The notes beneath the pieces are model-generated. The model was not told the origin of the DNA, did no database searches, and was given only the letters and a program-made list of their open reading frames with translations. Below are positions 35,775-45,192 of a stretch of DNA of 64,000 nt, piece after piece. The stretch is from Psychrobacter sp. JCM 18900 (GTDB taxonomy: Bacteria > Pseudomonadota > Gammaproteobacteria > Pseudomonadales > Moraxellaceae): the NCBI RefSeq assembly GCF_904846625.1, contig NZ_CAJHBL010000001.1, positions 310,001 through 374,000 of the forward strand. Direction: 5' to 3'. A program made the position numbers and the translations under genes. Within the stretch, counting starts at the first letter, position 1. The number at the start of each line of letters is the position of its first letter.

Positions 35775-36439
35775 ATCGTTGACACCTCGGTTGAAAACTC
35801 AATAGTGACCTTCGTTTAGTTTTTGGTATAGATCTTAGTAATAATTCAGACTTAGCAAACGTTTAGCAGTTATTGAGTATTAATAGCGTGAATTTTACTC
35901 GGCTTTTTATAGTTACCTTTATAACTCGTATAACGAGCCTTTTTCAGCAGCTGTACCGCACATTTATCATGCAATGTGCATCAACTATCTATGCGCTACA
36001 TTATACGCATATTAGCCTCTTAATAGAAATCAATGTTACAGGCGTACACTTAGCACCAACATTGTTTTTCATCTTGTCGTCATAGCTAATCCACCTCTCA
36101 TTGAGGTATTTTTTTATGCTTCTTCTATTATGCTTTGTTTATACAGATACATAAGATTGAAACATAAATTATGGAAATACTCTAAATGTGGCTTATTTGA
36201 ATGCATCTATTTTATGCAGTAATTGGCTTTTATAAGCACATAATATCGTTACTAACGATGATATTTTTCATCCGAGTAAATACTAAACCTGATGGGACTG
36301 GCCCTAATTTATGTAGCAAACCCCACAATTTGTATATTTTTAACAAGTTTTTTGGTGAAAACCCTCGAAATTGTCCTAATATGGCGGTATAATTCACCGT
36401 TATAATCTTTACTAAATAACCTTATTTTCTGGAGTTATC
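35775..36439. other. Divergent ppsR/ppsA regulatory region
   Basis: The region is AT-rich and without a believable gene (short frames at 35873 and 36201 have no RBS). Two TATAAT hexamers lie at 36388 and 36401, 39-52 bp before the ppsA start. The first overlaps a small palindrome CGGT-N7-ACCG (36385-36399), which could be an operator. I found no good -35 match for either. Confidence 0.5.
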
Positions 36440-38824
36440 ATGGCAGCGCAATCTACAGCACTTGTAATCAATCTTGATCAGCTAGGAAAAGACGACATCG
36501 AAATGGTTGGTGGTAAGAACGCTTCGCTTGGCGAAATGATCAGCCATCTTTCTGATTTAGGCGTTAGTGTTCCAGGCGGCTTTGCCACCACTTCAAATGC
36601 ATTTAACCGCTTTTTGACTGAAACAGGCTTGCTTGACAAAATCAACAGCGAGCTAAAAACACTAGACGTAAACGATGTTAATAAGCTTGCGGCTACTGGT
36701 AAAAAGATTCGTACTTGGATTATTGAACAAGAACTGCCAAAAGATCTTGAGCAAGAAGTACGTCAATCATTTGAAACCATGAGTGGCGGCGAAGACATCG
36801 CTGTTGCTGTACGTTCTTCTGCCACTGCTGAAGATTTGCCAGATGCGTCATTTGCCGGTCAACAAGAAACCTTCTTGAACATTCGCGGTATTGATAACGT
36901 CCTAATTGCTATTAAAGAAGTATTTGCCTCTCTATATAACGACCGTGCAATCTCTTACCGTGTACACAAAGGTTTTGAGCACGAAGGTGTTGCACTATCT
37001 GCTGCCGTACAGCGTATGGTACGTTCAGAGACTGGTGCTGCTGGTGTTATGTTCACGCTAGATACCGAAAGTGGCTTTGATCAAGTGGTATTCATCACCT
37101 CAAGCTATGGCCTAGGTGAAATGGTTGTACAGGGTGCAGTTAACCCAGATGAGTTCTACATCTCTAAGAAATTGCTAGCCAATGGCAAACCGTCAGTTAT
37201 TCGTCGTAACCTAGGTAGCAAGCATAAGAAAATGGTTTATGGTGATGAAGGCAGCACGGCTAAATCAGTTAAAACCGTTGATGTTGAAAAACAAGATCGC
37301 ATGCAGTTCTCTTTATCTACTGAAGAGCTAACCTCACTTGCCAAGCAAGCGGTAACAATCGAACAGCATTATGGCCAAGCGATGGACATCGAATGGGCAA
37401 AAGACGGCGATACTAACGAGATCTTTATCGTTCAAGCACGTCCTGAGACTGTTAAGAGCCGTCAAGACAGCAACGTAATGGAGCGTTATGTCATCGACAC
37501 GACTGGCGCAAAAGTATTGTGTGAAGGTCGTTCAATCGGTCAACGTATCGGTTCAGGTAAAGTGCGTATCGTTAGCAACCTAAACGAGATGGACAAAGTA
37601 GAAGAAGGCGACGTACTCGTATCAGACATGACTGATCCGGATTGGGAACCAGTTATGAAGCGCGCTTCTGCTATCATCACCAACCGTGGTGGTCGTACTT
37701 GTCACGCTGCTATTATCGCGCGTGAGCTAGGTGTGCCAGCTATCGTTGGTTGTGGTAACGCAACTGAGCTATTGGTTGATGGTCAAGACGTAACTGCTTC
37801 TTGTGCTGAAGGCGATACTGGCTTCATTTATGAAAGCCAGATTGATTTTGAAGTACAGACTAATTCTGTTGAATCTATGCCAGAGCTAGCATTCAAAGTA
37901 ATGATGAACGTTGGTAACCCAGATCGCGCATTCTCATTTACCCAAATGCCAAACGAAGGTATTGGTCTTGCACGTCTAGAGTTCATCATCAACCGTATGA
38001 TTGGTGTGCATCCAAAAGCCTTGCTAAACATGAACAGCTTGCCACGTGAAATTGCGCAAGCAATCCAAGAGCGTATCGCAGGCTATGCGTCACCTGTTGA
38101 CTTCTATGTTGATAAATTGGTCGAAGGTATCTCAACGCTAGCTGTTGCCTTTATGGATCAGCCAGTGATCGTTCGTATGTCAGATTTCAAATCAAACGAA
38201 TACGCTAACCTGCTTGGTGGTAAGTTATACGAGCCATCAGAAGAGAACCCAATGCTTGGTTTCCGCGGTGCTAGCCGTTATGTGTCTGATAACTTCCGTG
38301 ACTGTTTTGAGCTTGAGTGTAAAGCACTAAAACGTGTACGTGATGACATGGGCTTGACCAACGTTGAGATCATGATTCCATTCGTACGTACTGTTGGTGA
38401 AGCCAAAGAAGTCATCGAATTACTTGAGAAAAATGGTTTAAAACGTGGCGAAAATGGTCTACGCGTCATCATGATGTGTGAGCTACCAACCAACGCCCTA
38501 TTGGCAGAAGAATTCCTAGAGCATTTCGATGGTTTCTCAATCGGTTCTAACGATTTGACTCAGTTAACGCTTGGTCTTGACCGTGACTCAGGTATCGTCT
38601 CGCATCTATTTGATGAGCGTGATCCTGCTGTTAAGAAACTATTGTCTATGGCTATCGAAGCTTGCCGCAAAGCTGGTAAGTATGTCGGTATCTGTGGTCA
38701 AGGTCCATCAGACCATCCAGATCTAGCATTCTGGCTAATGGAACAAGGTATCAGCTCAGTGTCATTGAACCCTGACTCAGTACTAGATACTTGGTTCTTC
38801 TTAGCTGGTGAAGAAGCGAAGTAA
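36440..38824 (+). CDS. ppsA: Phosphoenolpyruvate synthase
   Basis: Converts pyruvate and ATP to PEP, AMP and phosphate; the entry step of gluconeogenesis from C3 compounds. The 794-aa protein has the expected three parts: an N-terminal ATP-grasp domain ([15 protein letters not shown] near residue 23; [19 protein letters not shown] near 128), the swivelling phosphohistidine domain with [15 protein letters not shown] (His at about 422, with the neighbouring Thr that PpsR phosphorylates), and the C-terminal PEP-binding TIM barrel ([15 protein letters not shown] [18 protein letters not shown], and [12 protein letters not shown] near the end). Length agrees with E. coli PpsA (792 aa). GGAG is 5 nt before the ATG. 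Its regulator ppsR is divergent. Confidence 0.97.
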   Translation: MAAQSTALVINLDQLGKDDIEMVGGKNASLGEMISHLSDLGVSVPGGFATTSNAFNRFLTETGLLDKINSELKTLDVNDVNKLAATGKKIRTWIIEQELPKDLEQEVRQSFETMSGGEDIAVAVRSSATAEDLPDASFAGQQETFLNIRGIDNVLIAIKEVFASLYNDRAISYRVHKGFEHEGVALSAAVQRMVRSETGAAGVMFTLDTESGFDQVVFITSSYGLGEMVVQGAVNPDEFYISKKLLANGKPSVIRRNLGSKHKKMVYGDEGSTAKSVKTVDVEKQDRMQFSLSTEELTSLAKQAVTIEQHYGQAMDIEWAKDGDTNEIFIVQARPETVKSRQDSNVMERYVIDTTGAKVLCEGRSIGQRIGSGKVRIVSNLNEMDKVEEGDVLVSDMTDPDWEPVMKRASAIITNRGGRTCHAAIIARELGVPAIVGCGNATELLVDGQDVTASCAEGDTGFIYESQIDFEVQTNSVESMPELAFKVMMNVGNPDRAFSFTQMPNEGIGLARLEFIINRMIGVHPKALLNMNSLPREIAQAIQERIAGYASPVDFYVDKLVEGISTLAVAFMDQPVIVRMSDFKSNEYANLLGGKLYEPSEENPMLGFRGASRYVSDNFRDCFELECKALKRVRDDMGLTNVEIMIPFVRTVGEAKEVIELLEKNGLKRGENGLRVIMMCELPTNALLAEEFLEHFDGFSIGSNDLTQLTLGLDRDSGIVSHLFDERDPAVKKLLSMAIEACRKAGKYVGICGQGPSDHPDLAFWLMEQGISSVSLNPDSVLDTWFFLAGEEAK

Positions 38825-38878
38825 ACCGCTACGTTTAATCACGGCGGTCATTCACACAGTCATTAAAGATACCACTAC

Positions 38879-38911
38879 TAGGGTCTATTTGATTTTTTCA
38901 AATAGACCCTA
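38879..38911 (+). terminator. Hairpin after ppsA
   Basis: A perfect 14-bp stem (TAGGGTCTATTTGA / TCAAATAGACCCTA) encloses a loop of five T residues. There is no T-run on the 3' side, so it may act as an mRNA stabiliser or weak terminator. Confidence 0.6.
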
Positions 38912-38950
38912 ATATAATGTCCTAAGACATGACTAACTATGCAGGCAATT

Positions 38951-39919
38951 ATGCAGATTTTCCTTGCTCGAAATAACGTACAAGCTGGCCCATATCAGTT
39001 GGAGCAGCTGAATATCATGCTGGCATCTGGTGAAGTATTGCTTGATGATCTGATGTGGCATGAAGGCTTAGCTCAGTGGCAGCGCGTAGGTGATCTTACC
39101 AATAACCAAACGGTTTATCGCCCGACCGGTGCTAACACGCCTGAAGTAAACGACTCTATCATCAATAACGTAACCGTCTTCCCTGAAGATACCAACAAAG
39201 CGAAAGATGATAAGTCAGTATCGTTAGATAGACTATATGGCAAGCCTGAACGTCCTAAAAACGTGAAAGCCGATATGACGACCAATCGTCATCAAACGCC
39301 ACACAACAATGTCTCATTAAACAAGTCTACTCTCAAAAAGGCTATTGCAGACAATGATAAAGTCGTCGGCAACGTGGTACTTGCGCCAATCATGTCACGC
39401 GTATTGGCGACTGCATTAAATGGCCTACTTTATATATTGGCCATACTGCCGTTAGTAATGGCATTGACTAAGATGGATGTGGACTATACCAAGTTCCAAA
39501 ACATTCAAGATATGGACGCCGCCTATCAATATTCAATGACGCTAATGGAAAGTCTTCCTAGTAGCACATTGATGATGTCACAGGTGATGGTCTTTGGGCT
39601 ATTTGCCTTACAATTGGTATTTATTACCATGCGCGGTCAATCACTAGGCAAGCTGATCACTGGTATTCGTGTTGTGGATCAAACCACGCATCGTCTACCT
39701 TCATTTATTAAGCTTATCGGTACACGTACGTTATTGTTATTTATTATCTATAACTTACTATTTTCGTTTACCAGTTTTTTAGGCTTTGTGATTATTGCCA
39801 TCCACTATTACATGGCATCTAAAAGCCCTGAAAACATTGGTTGGCATGACAAACTTGCCAAAACCTTAGTGGTAAAAGCAGACAGTAGCCAATTGGTAAA
39901 AAAATCAAAACCTGAATAA
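38951..39919 (+). CDS. GYF_2/RDD-family membrane protein
   Basis: The 322-aa protein begins with a GYF_2-type domain (about 1-50), recognised by AGPYQLEQLNIMLASGEVLLDDLMW and the tryptophan-rich HEGLAQWQRV. A hydrophilic linker (about 50-140) leads to an RDD domain with its named Arg and Asp residues: PIMSRVLATALNGLLYILAI, RGQSLGKLITGIRVVD and GWHDKLAKTLVV. Four hydrophobic segments are present. RDD proteins are thought to transport small solutes or ions, but this is proven only in few cases. Two in-frame ATGs are possible (38939 and 38951). I prefer the second because the GYF fold begins immediately there and an AGG precedes it; neither has a strong RBS. It follows ppsA, behind a hairpin. 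Confidence 0.82.
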   Translation: MQIFLARNNVQAGPYQLEQLNIMLASGEVLLDDLMWHEGLAQWQRVGDLTNNQTVYRPTGANTPEVNDSIINNVTVFPEDTNKAKDDKSVSLDRLYGKPERPKNVKADMTTNRHQTPHNNVSLNKSTLKKAIADNDKVVGNVVLAPIMSRVLATALNGLLYILAILPLVMALTKMDVDYTKFQNIQDMDAAYQYSMTLMESLPSSTLMMSQVMVFGLFALQLVFITMRGQSLGKLITGIRVVDQTTHRLPSFIKLIGTRTLLLFIIYNLLFSFTSFLGFVIIAIHYYMASKSPENIGWHDKLAKTLVVKADSSQLVKKSKPE

Positions 39920-39962
39920 CAGTATTTTGATTTGGTTATTGGTTTTATAGCTCGTTACACTC

Positions 39963-39992
39963 AAAAAAGCTGCATACTATCGCGGCTTTTTT
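39963..39992 (+). terminator. Rho-independent terminator after the RDD gene
   Basis: AAAAAAGC pairs with GCTTTTTT and continues inward with one G-U and two G-C pairs around an 8-nt loop; a T-run follows. Confidence 0.8.
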
Positions 39993-40054
39993 ATTTAGCA
40001 AAGCTTATTTAGCCTCTTTTTATATTTTATTGACAGTAGCTTAGTGATTAACCT

Positions 40055-40083
40055 TTGTGTTAGTTGCCGAGTACTGTTATAAT
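40055..40083 (+). promoter_or_regulatory. Sigma-70 promoter of the rpsF operon
   Basis: TTGTGT (40055-40060) and TATAAT (40078-40083) are spaced 17 bp. The next bases, ACGGCGC, form a GC-rich discriminator as in stringently controlled ribosomal promoters. The start codon is about 128 bp downstream, leaving room for the leader RNA. Confidence 0.7.
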
Positions 40084-40159
40084 ACGGCGCTTTATAAACT
40101 AAGCTTATTCTTGATTGTTTTTTATAAAATATCACTAGAATTGGGCTTACCTTATAAAT

Positions 40160-40205
40160 CTCCTTGCTATTAACATAGGGTTAATAGCTACTAATCCGTA
40201 AGGAG
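40160..40205 (+). promoter_or_regulatory. S6:S18-binding autoregulatory leader RNA of rpsF
   Basis: An outer stem CTCCTT (40160-40165) / AAGGAG (40200-40205) and an inner 9-bp stem GCTATTAAC / GTTAATAGC (40166-40174 / 40180-40188) are joined by an 11-nt one-sided bulge that contains CCG. The outer stem uses the Shine-Dalgarno sequence of rpsF. Two stems with a CCG bulge is the published S6:S18 motif, in which the S6:S18 complex binds and represses its own operon. Confidence 0.85.
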
Positions 40206-40210
40206 TCATA

Positions 40211-40615
40211 ATGCGACATTACGAACTGGTGTTACTTGTACACCCAGACCAAAGCGACCAAGTGGTCGGCATGGTTGAGCGCTACATCAAGTTAGTTCAA
40301 GACAACAACGGTGTTATCCATCGTCTAGAAGATTGGGGCCGTCGTCAACTGGCTTATCCAATCAACAAGATTCACAAAGCTCATTACGTTCTTTTCAACA
40401 TTGAAACTGACGGTGAAACTTTAGCTGAACTTGAAGAATTATTCCGTTATAACGACGCGATCATTCGTAGTCTAGTTATGCGCCGTGACGAAGCTGTCAC
40501 TGAAGAGTCGCAGTTAGCCAAGAATGCCGATGAAAAACGCGCACGCAAAGCAACTACTCGTCGTCCAGACAATCGTGAAAACGATAATGACGACAACGAC
40601 AACAGTGAAGACTAA
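40211..40615 (+). CDS. rpsF: 30S ribosomal protein bS6
   Basis: Small-subunit protein that binds 16S rRNA as a heterodimer with bS18. The 134-aa sequence is typical: [18 protein letters not shown] at the N-terminus, [17 protein letters not shown] (about 38-55) and ALVxR-like [10 protein letters not shown]. The C-terminal 35 residues are a charged tail ending in alternating Asp and Asn ([10 protein letters not shown]), similar to the acidic tail that receives glutamates from RimK in E. coli. AAGGAG is 5 nt before the ATG and is sequestered in the leader RNA structure. It is followed by rpsR after 16 bp. Confidence 0.98.
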   Translation: MRHYELVLLVHPDQSDQVVGMVERYIKLVQDNNGVIHRLEDWGRRQLAYPINKIHKAHYVLFNIETDGETLAELEELFRYNDAIIRSLVMRRDEAVTEESQLAKNADEKRARKATTRRPDNRENDNDDNDNSED

Positions 40616-40631
40616 TTAAAGGAGAATACTC

Positions 40632-40862
40632 ATGGCACGTTTCTATCGCCGTCGCAAATTCTGCCGTTTCACTGCTGAAGGCATCACTCACATCGACTAT
40701 AAAGATGTTGAATTGCTAAAACAGTACATTAGTGATAATGGTAAAATCGTACCAAGCCGTATTACTGGTACATCTACTAAATATCAGCGTCAATTAGCGA
40801 CTGCTATCAAGCAAGCTCGTTACTTATCGCTACTTCCATACACTGATAACCATCAAGGTTAA
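40632..40862 (+). CDS. rpsR: 30S ribosomal protein bS18
   Basis: 76-aa basic protein, standard length (75 in E. coli). It begins [18 protein letters not shown] and contains the conserved [19 protein letters not shown] and [23 protein letters not shown]. It forms the platform of the small subunit with bS6 and represses the operon with it through the leader RNA. GGAG lies before the ATG. In enteric bacteria priB lies between rpsF and rpsR; here only 16 bp separates them, so priB is absent at this place. Confidence 0.98.
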   Translation: MARFYRRRKFCRFTAEGITHIDYKDVELLKQYISDNGKIVPSRITGTSTKYQRQLATAIKQARYLSLLPYTDNHQG

Positions 40863-40882
40863 CCGCTAACTAGGAATGACTC

Positions 40883-41389
40883 ATGCAAATTATTTTGTTA
40901 CAGCGTATCGTCAACCTTGGTAAACTCGGTGAAACTGTCGATGTAAAACCAGGTTACGGACGTAACTTTCTTATCCCTCAGGGCAAAGCGCTACCTGCTA
41001 CTAAAGCTAACATCGAAAAGTTCGAAGCACGTCGTGCTGAACTTGAAGCTGAAGAAGCAAAAGAGATCGCTGTTGCTCAAGAGCGTGCTGATGCGTTGAC
41101 TGACGTTAATGTTATCATGCGTGCTAAATCAGGTGACGAAGGCAAGCTATTCGGCTCTATCGGTACTCGCGATATCGCTGAAGCATTGACTAACTCAGGT
41201 CTAGAAGTAGACCGTGCTGAAATCAAGCTACCTGAAGGCACTCTACGTCAAGTTGGCGAATACAATGTTGATATTCAGCTACACCATGACGTTACTGCTA
41301 GCATCTTAGTTACTATTCTTTCTGAAGATGGTAACAACGAAGATTCAGCTGACGAAGAAGCTGCTGAAGAAGACTATTCTGAAGAGTAA
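40883..41389 (+). CDS. rplI: 50S ribosomal protein bL9
   Basis: 168 aa (149 in E. coli). The N-terminal domain binds 23S rRNA and shows [21 protein letters not shown] and [15 protein letters not shown], followed by the long connecting helix (about 40-75) and the C-terminal domain with [16 protein letters not shown]. An extra acidic tail (about 150-168, Glu/Asp/Ala-rich, ending DYSEE) exceeds the usual length. AGGAATG precedes the ATG. Last gene of the rpsF operon, with a strong terminator after it. Confidence 0.98.
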   Translation: MQIILLQRIVNLGKLGETVDVKPGYGRNFLIPQGKALPATKANIEKFEARRAELEAEEAKEIAVAQERADALTDVNVIMRAKSGDEGKLFGSIGTRDIAEALTNSGLEVDRAEIKLPEGTLRQVGEYNVDIQLHHDVTASILVTILSEDGNNEDSADEEAAEEDYSEE

Positions 41390-41416
41390 TCTTCTATGTA
41401 GTTAGACTCAGTCTGC

Positions 41417-41449
41417 AAAAAGCCAGCAACTTAGGTTGCTGGCTTTTTT
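41417..41449 (+). terminator. Terminator of the rpsF-rpsR-rplI operon
   Basis: A perfect 14-bp stem (AAAAAGCCAGCAAC / GTTGCTGGCTTTTT) with the loop TTAG and a terminal T-run. Confidence 0.95.
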
Positions 41450-41714
41450 ACGTGCGTCATTTTTGACATTAGAGTTTATGTATTTAGACCATTTATATCG
41501 CTAACTTGCACTCCTTTATCTTGATAAATTAGGATTTTATATATTCCTAAACAGCTTAGGATTCTCAAAAAATCTATTGCTATGATAGCGGTGTTATCTA
41601 TGCAATGTTGTAGTAACTAAATGCAACAACTACCTTAAAAACGCTATACCAAACAACAAGATACTGCCTATATAATCATCTTTATTACTATTAGCAGAAT
41701 TGATAATCTACTGC

Positions 41715-41754
41715 TATTTAATGTACTAATAGGGTATTTAATTTACTAATAGGG
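41715..41754 (+). repeat. Tandem 20-bp direct repeat in front of an orphan gene
   Basis: Two adjacent units, TATTTAATGTACTAATAGGG and TATTTAATTTACTAATAGGG, differ by one base. The second unit ends with the AGGG that acts as ribosome binding site for the gene at 41764. It could be an operator, or simply a recent duplication. Confidence 0.85.
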
Positions 41755-41763
41755 CGCAAGAAT

Positions 41764-42003
41764 ATGAAAGACAATAATAACATTCATACCAATGACAAGC
41801 TTATCTGTACTCAAGGTAATGCATACTACTCCAAAGGTGAAGTATATACAGTTGGCAGAATAGTCAATGACAAATACTTTCAGCTGCTGACCAGTGGCAA
41901 CGATGATCATTGGTATGCCACGTTGGATGATCAAGGCATTTACGTCAGCTTTGATACTGCAACTGCTACGAATAACAAAGCTTTTTTTGATAAGATTGCC
42001 TAA
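41764..42003 (+). CDS. Small conserved-looking protein of unknown function
   Basis: 79-aa acidic protein without signal peptide or TM segment. It looks like one compact beta-barrel: KLICTQGNAYYSKGEVYTVGRIV, then KYFQLLTSGNDDHWYATLDDQG and IYVSFDTATA. The pattern of a short hydrophobic strand followed by KGxVYTV resembles small SH3-like domains found in phage and bacterial hypothetical proteins, but I cannot name a family. AGGG lies 9 nt before the ATG, at the end of a 20-bp tandem repeat, and a strong terminator follows, so it is expressed alone. The coding frame is credible from its composition, RBS and terminator. Confidence 0.72.
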   Translation: MKDNNNIHTNDKLICTQGNAYYSKGEVYTVGRIVNDKYFQLLTSGNDDHWYATLDDQGIYVSFDTATATNNKAFFDKIA

Positions 42004-42081
42004 TTGTTAATAAGGGCACTTCTTAGAATACCTATCTTAAAAATAATTATTATTCAGGTAGGTAAACATTGCTTAGACAAG

Positions 42082-42112
42082 AACTGGTCATTATAAATGG
42101 CCAGTTTTTTTT
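42082..42112 (+). terminator. Rho-independent terminator of the small orphan gene
   Basis: 11-bp stem AACTGGTCATT / AATGGCCAGTT with one G-U pair, a 3-nt ATA loop, then eight T residues. Confidence 0.9.
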
Positions 42113-42473
42113 GGTTTGAAGTATTATCAATTGCTAGTTATACAAGTATTTCCACAAACGTCTTCGACGTTTTTTTACTAATTTCTCTCATTTCAAAATT
42201 AAGTATCTCTCAATTTTTTGTCAACAGCGCCAACTATTTAACGAATCTATTTCCTAGCGGCGTCTATTTGCTATAAAATATGCCCCTTTAAAATTTCGTA
42301 TCGTTAGTGATGCAGATAGTTGGTTCGATATCGTTTAAATGTAGAAATGGTAAAAGCGTGTGAAAGTACTACACAGAGTAGACTTAGCACGCTATATACC
42401 GTGTTTAATCTAGATATAATTGACTATATTAGCATTGGTAATCAATTAAGATATAAACCATATTGAGACAGTG
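42113..42473. other. Intergenic region upstream of the GntP permease gene
   Basis: No gene is visible. A short imperfect palindrome with GCGTG (42356-42360) and CACGC (42388-42392) at its ends is similar to part of a longer palindromic element at 54473-54548 (21 of 27 positions between 42362 and 42388). The permease promoter must lie here, but I cannot define it. Confidence 0.45.
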
Positions 42474-43832
42474 ATGATTGTATTTTGGCTTGTGCTGACC
42501 ATTCTTTTTATTATTTTCGCTACCGCAAAATTAAAGTGGCATCCCTTTTTAGTGTTGATTTTATCCGCTTTTTTGGTCGCGCTATTTTATCAAGTACCAC
42601 TTAATACGGTCGCCAAGACGATCTCTGATGGTTTCGGTGGTATTTTAGGCTATATCGGTCTTGTGATTGTATTTGGTACGATTATTGGCTTAATCCTTGA
42701 AAAAACGGGTGCTGCTATTGTAATGGCAGAGTCCGTTATTAAAGTATTGGGGCCACGCTTCCCTACTTTGACCATGTCTATCGTCGGTGCAGTCGTTTCG
42801 ATCCCTGTATTTTGTGACTCTGGCTATATTATCTTGAACTCTCTAAAAGAGTCTTTGGCTGAGCGCTTACATGTATCAAGTGTCGCGATGAGCATTGCCT
42901 TGGCCACTGGTCTATACGCTACCCACACCTTTGTCCCGCCTACGCCAGGCCCAATCGCAGCGGCAGGTAACTTAGGTCTAGAGTCAAATTTAGGTTTGGT
43001 TATTATGGTCGGTGTGGTCGTGACAGCAGTTGCGGTACTGGCTGGGTGGTGGTGGTCTAATCGCTTCCTTAACGCCACTCCTGACAATATCAATGCGGCA
43101 GATGCTCCTGCAGCCGCAATGCCTGAAGGAATGAAGACTCGTGATGACTACAGTCACTTGCCTTCAGCGACAATGGCTTTCTTGCCGATTATCGTTCCTA
43201 TCATATTAATCTGCCTGTCTTCGGTTGCTAATTTCCCAAGCGCACCATTTGGCAGTAGCATGGTAGCGGAGATTTTGATATTCATTGGTAACCCGCTTAC
43301 TGCACTACTTATCGGTTTGTTCTTATCGTTTTTCTTGATTAAATCAAGCCAAAAAACGCAAGAAATCAGCGACAGTATCTCGCAAGGTTTGGTAGTAGCA
43401 GCCCCTATTCTATTGATCACTGGAGCTGGTGGCGCGTTTGGTGCCATGCTAAAAGTGACGCCAATTGGTGACTACCTAGGTTCAACGCTATCTGCTTTGG
43501 GTTTAGGTATCTTCATGCCATTTATCGTCTCTGCAGCGCTAAAAACAGCACAAGGCTCAACCACAGTCGCATTGGTTACTACTTCTGCTATGGTTGCCCC
43601 ACTATTGAGCCAGATTGGCCTAGACAGCGAGCTTGGACGCGTGTTCTGCGTGATGGCAATCGGTGCCGGTGCCATGACCATCTCACATGCCAATGACAGT
43701 TTCTTTTGGATTGTTAGCCAGTTTAGTCGCATGAGCGTCGCACAAGCGTACAAGGCTCATTCAATGGCCACTGGTATTCAAGGTGTGACTAGCATCGTAT
43801 TTATCTGGTTGTTGACCCTAGTGTTTATCTAG
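42474..43832 (+). CDS. GntP-family permease, probable glycerate transporter
   Basis: About 452 aa and highly hydrophobic, with 12 or more predicted TM segments. GntP landmarks are GFGGILGYIGLVIVFGTIIG (about 50), VFCDSGYIILNSLKESLAER (about 117) and THTFVPPTPGPIAAAGNLGL (about 150), plus ALKTAQGSTTVALVTTSAM and GAGAMTISHANDSFFWIVSQF near the C-terminus, all standard for gluconate:H+ symporters. A GTG at 42471 directly precedes the ATG and either could be used. The next gene, 112 bp downstream, is glycerate kinase, so the substrate is more probably glycerate than gluconate. That is context-based; GntP members accept several sugar acids. Confidence 0.9.
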   Translation: MIVFWLVLTILFIIFATAKLKWHPFLVLILSAFLVALFYQVPLNTVAKTISDGFGGILGYIGLVIVFGTIIGLILEKTGAAIVMAESVIKVLGPRFPTLTMSIVGAVVSIPVFCDSGYIILNSLKESLAERLHVSSVAMSIALATGLYATHTFVPPTPGPIAAAGNLGLESNLGLVIMVGVVVTAVAVLAGWWWSNRFLNATPDNINAADAPAAAMPEGMKTRDDYSHLPSATMAFLPIIVPIILICLSSVANFPSAPFGSSMVAEILIFIGNPLTALLIGLFLSFFLIKSSQKTQEISDSISQGLVVAAPILLITGAGGAFGAMLKVTPIGDYLGSTLSALGLGIFMPFIVSAALKTAQGSTTVALVTTSAMVAPLLSQIGLDSELGRVFCVMAIGAGAMTISHANDSFFWIVSQFSRMSVAQAYKAHSMATGIQGVTSIVFIWLLTLVFI

Positions 43833-43944
43833 TTCATAAAATTGGGTATTTCTACATACGTTTATTTGATGATTGCTAAGTAAACGTTTTAAAACATGAC
43901 ACTATCGCAATGATCGTGTCATTAAGATATTCAAAGAGAGCCGT

Positions 43945-45081
43945 ATGAAAATTTTGATCGCCCCTGACTCGTTTAAAGAAAGTTTAGAAGCACTTGATGT
44001 TTGCCACGCCATTCAATCTGGCTTTAGTCAAGTGTTTCCAGATGCTGACTACAAGCTACTGCCAATGGCCGATGGCGGTGAAGGTACCTCAGCGGTATTG
44101 TCTTATGTATTGGGCGGGCGCTGGAAAAAAGTCAGAGTACATGACCCGTTGATGAGACCGATTACGGCAAAGTACCTATTATTGCCAGACGCGACCGCTG
44201 TTATCGAAGTGGCTCAAGCGTGCGGATTGCACCTACTGACAGCTGATGAGCGTAATCCTGTTATTGCGAGTAGCTATGGTGTTGGGGAGCTGATCGAAGA
44301 TGCATTAGCAGAAGGTGCTAAGCGTATCGTTATCGGTCTAGGTGGTAGCGCAACCAATGATGCAGGCCTTGGCATGCTAATGGCGCTAGGCATAACATTT
44401 CATGATATTAATGATAGCCTACTCACTCATGGTGGTGGCGCACTTGCTAGCTTACATAAGCTCGATAATACTAGCCTGCATGCAAAGATATCAGACACAG
44501 TATTTGAAGTTGCTTGCGATGTGACTAATCCATTATGCGGTCTGCTAGGTGCAAGCGCAGTATTTGGCCCACAAAAAGGCGCGTGCCCAGAACAAGTCAA
44601 TACTTTGGACAAGGCACTCAGTCACTTTGCGACCATATGTGGACAGCATGGCTATGAAGACTGTCAATACGTTGAAGGTGCTGGCGCGGCAGGCGGTCTT
44701 GGCTATGCGATGATGACGTTCTTCCAAGCTCAGCTAAAGTCAGGCTTCGATACGGTTGCCGAAGTGGCTCACCTGTCACAGCATATCGCAGAGGCTGATC
44801 TTGTCATCACTGGCGAAGGTAAACTTGATGCACAAACAGCCATGGGTAAAGTGGCAGGCGGTATCAGCCAAATCGCTAACGCCAGCCGTACACCTGTTAT
44901 CGCTATCTGCGGCAGTGTCGATGGACTAAAACCTGCTCAGACCAGTCAGTTCGATGTGGTCATGCCGAGTATCCAAAAAGTAGACACGATTGATAACGTG
45001 TTGGGTTCTGCTTATAACAATATTGAGACTACTGCTGCTAATATTGCCGCAAGTATCAAACTTGGGCAGACTTTAAAATAG
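43945..45081 (+). CDS. Glycerate kinase
   Basis: 378-aa enzyme of the GarK/GlxK family, which phosphorylates D-glycerate with ATP (2- or 3-phosphoglycerate depending on the member). Key motifs: MKILIAPDSFKESLEALDV at the N-terminus, LPMADGGEGTSAVLSYVLGG (about 41-60), IGLGGSATNDAGLGMLMALG (about 131-150), DVTNPLCGLLGASAVFGPQKGA and GEGKLDAQTAMGKVAGGI. AGAGAG precedes the ATG. With the GntP-type permease upstream it forms a glycerate import and use operon that delivers to lower glycolysis. No tartronate semialdehyde reductase or hydroxypyruvate isomerase lies beside it, so only free glycerate can be inferred as the input. Confidence 0.93.
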   Translation: MKILIAPDSFKESLEALDVCHAIQSGFSQVFPDADYKLLPMADGGEGTSAVLSYVLGGRWKKVRVHDPLMRPITAKYLLLPDATAVIEVAQACGLHLLTADERNPVIASSYGVGELIEDALAEGAKRIVIGLGGSATNDAGLGMLMALGITFHDINDSLLTHGGGALASLHKLDNTSLHAKISDTVFEVACDVTNPLCGLLGASAVFGPQKGACPEQVNTLDKALSHFATICGQHGYEDCQYVEGAGAAGGLGYAMMTFFQAQLKSGFDTVAEVAHLSQHIAEADLVITGEGKLDAQTAMGKVAGGISQIANASRTPVIAICGSVDGLKPAQTSQFDVVMPSIQKVDTIDNVLGSAYNNIETTAANIAASIKLGQTLK

Positions 45082-45130
45082 ACGCAATCTTTCATAGTCG
45101 CAATCTATCAATGAACCTCCTCCACTAAAC

Positions 45131-45172
45131 GCACAGCTATTGAACCTCTTATTAACCCTTTGTTAGCTGTGC
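45131..45172. other. Inverted repeat between glycerate kinase and lysR genes
   Basis: GCACAGCTA (45131-45139) and TAGCTGTGC (45164-45172) are perfect inverted repeats separated by 24 nt, between convergent genes. No T-run follows, so termination is uncertain. Confidence 0.4.
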
Positions 45173-45192
45173 CTTTATCACTTCCAAAATAT

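Noticed and set aside
35873..36392. Two short plus-strand frames in the ppsR-ppsA spacer
   Set aside because: Neither has an RBS or protein-like composition; the region is better explained as regulatory DNA.
42474..43832. Gluconate transporter call for the GntP protein
   Set aside because: The neighbouring glycerate kinase makes glycerate the more likely substrate, and no gluconate kinase is nearby.
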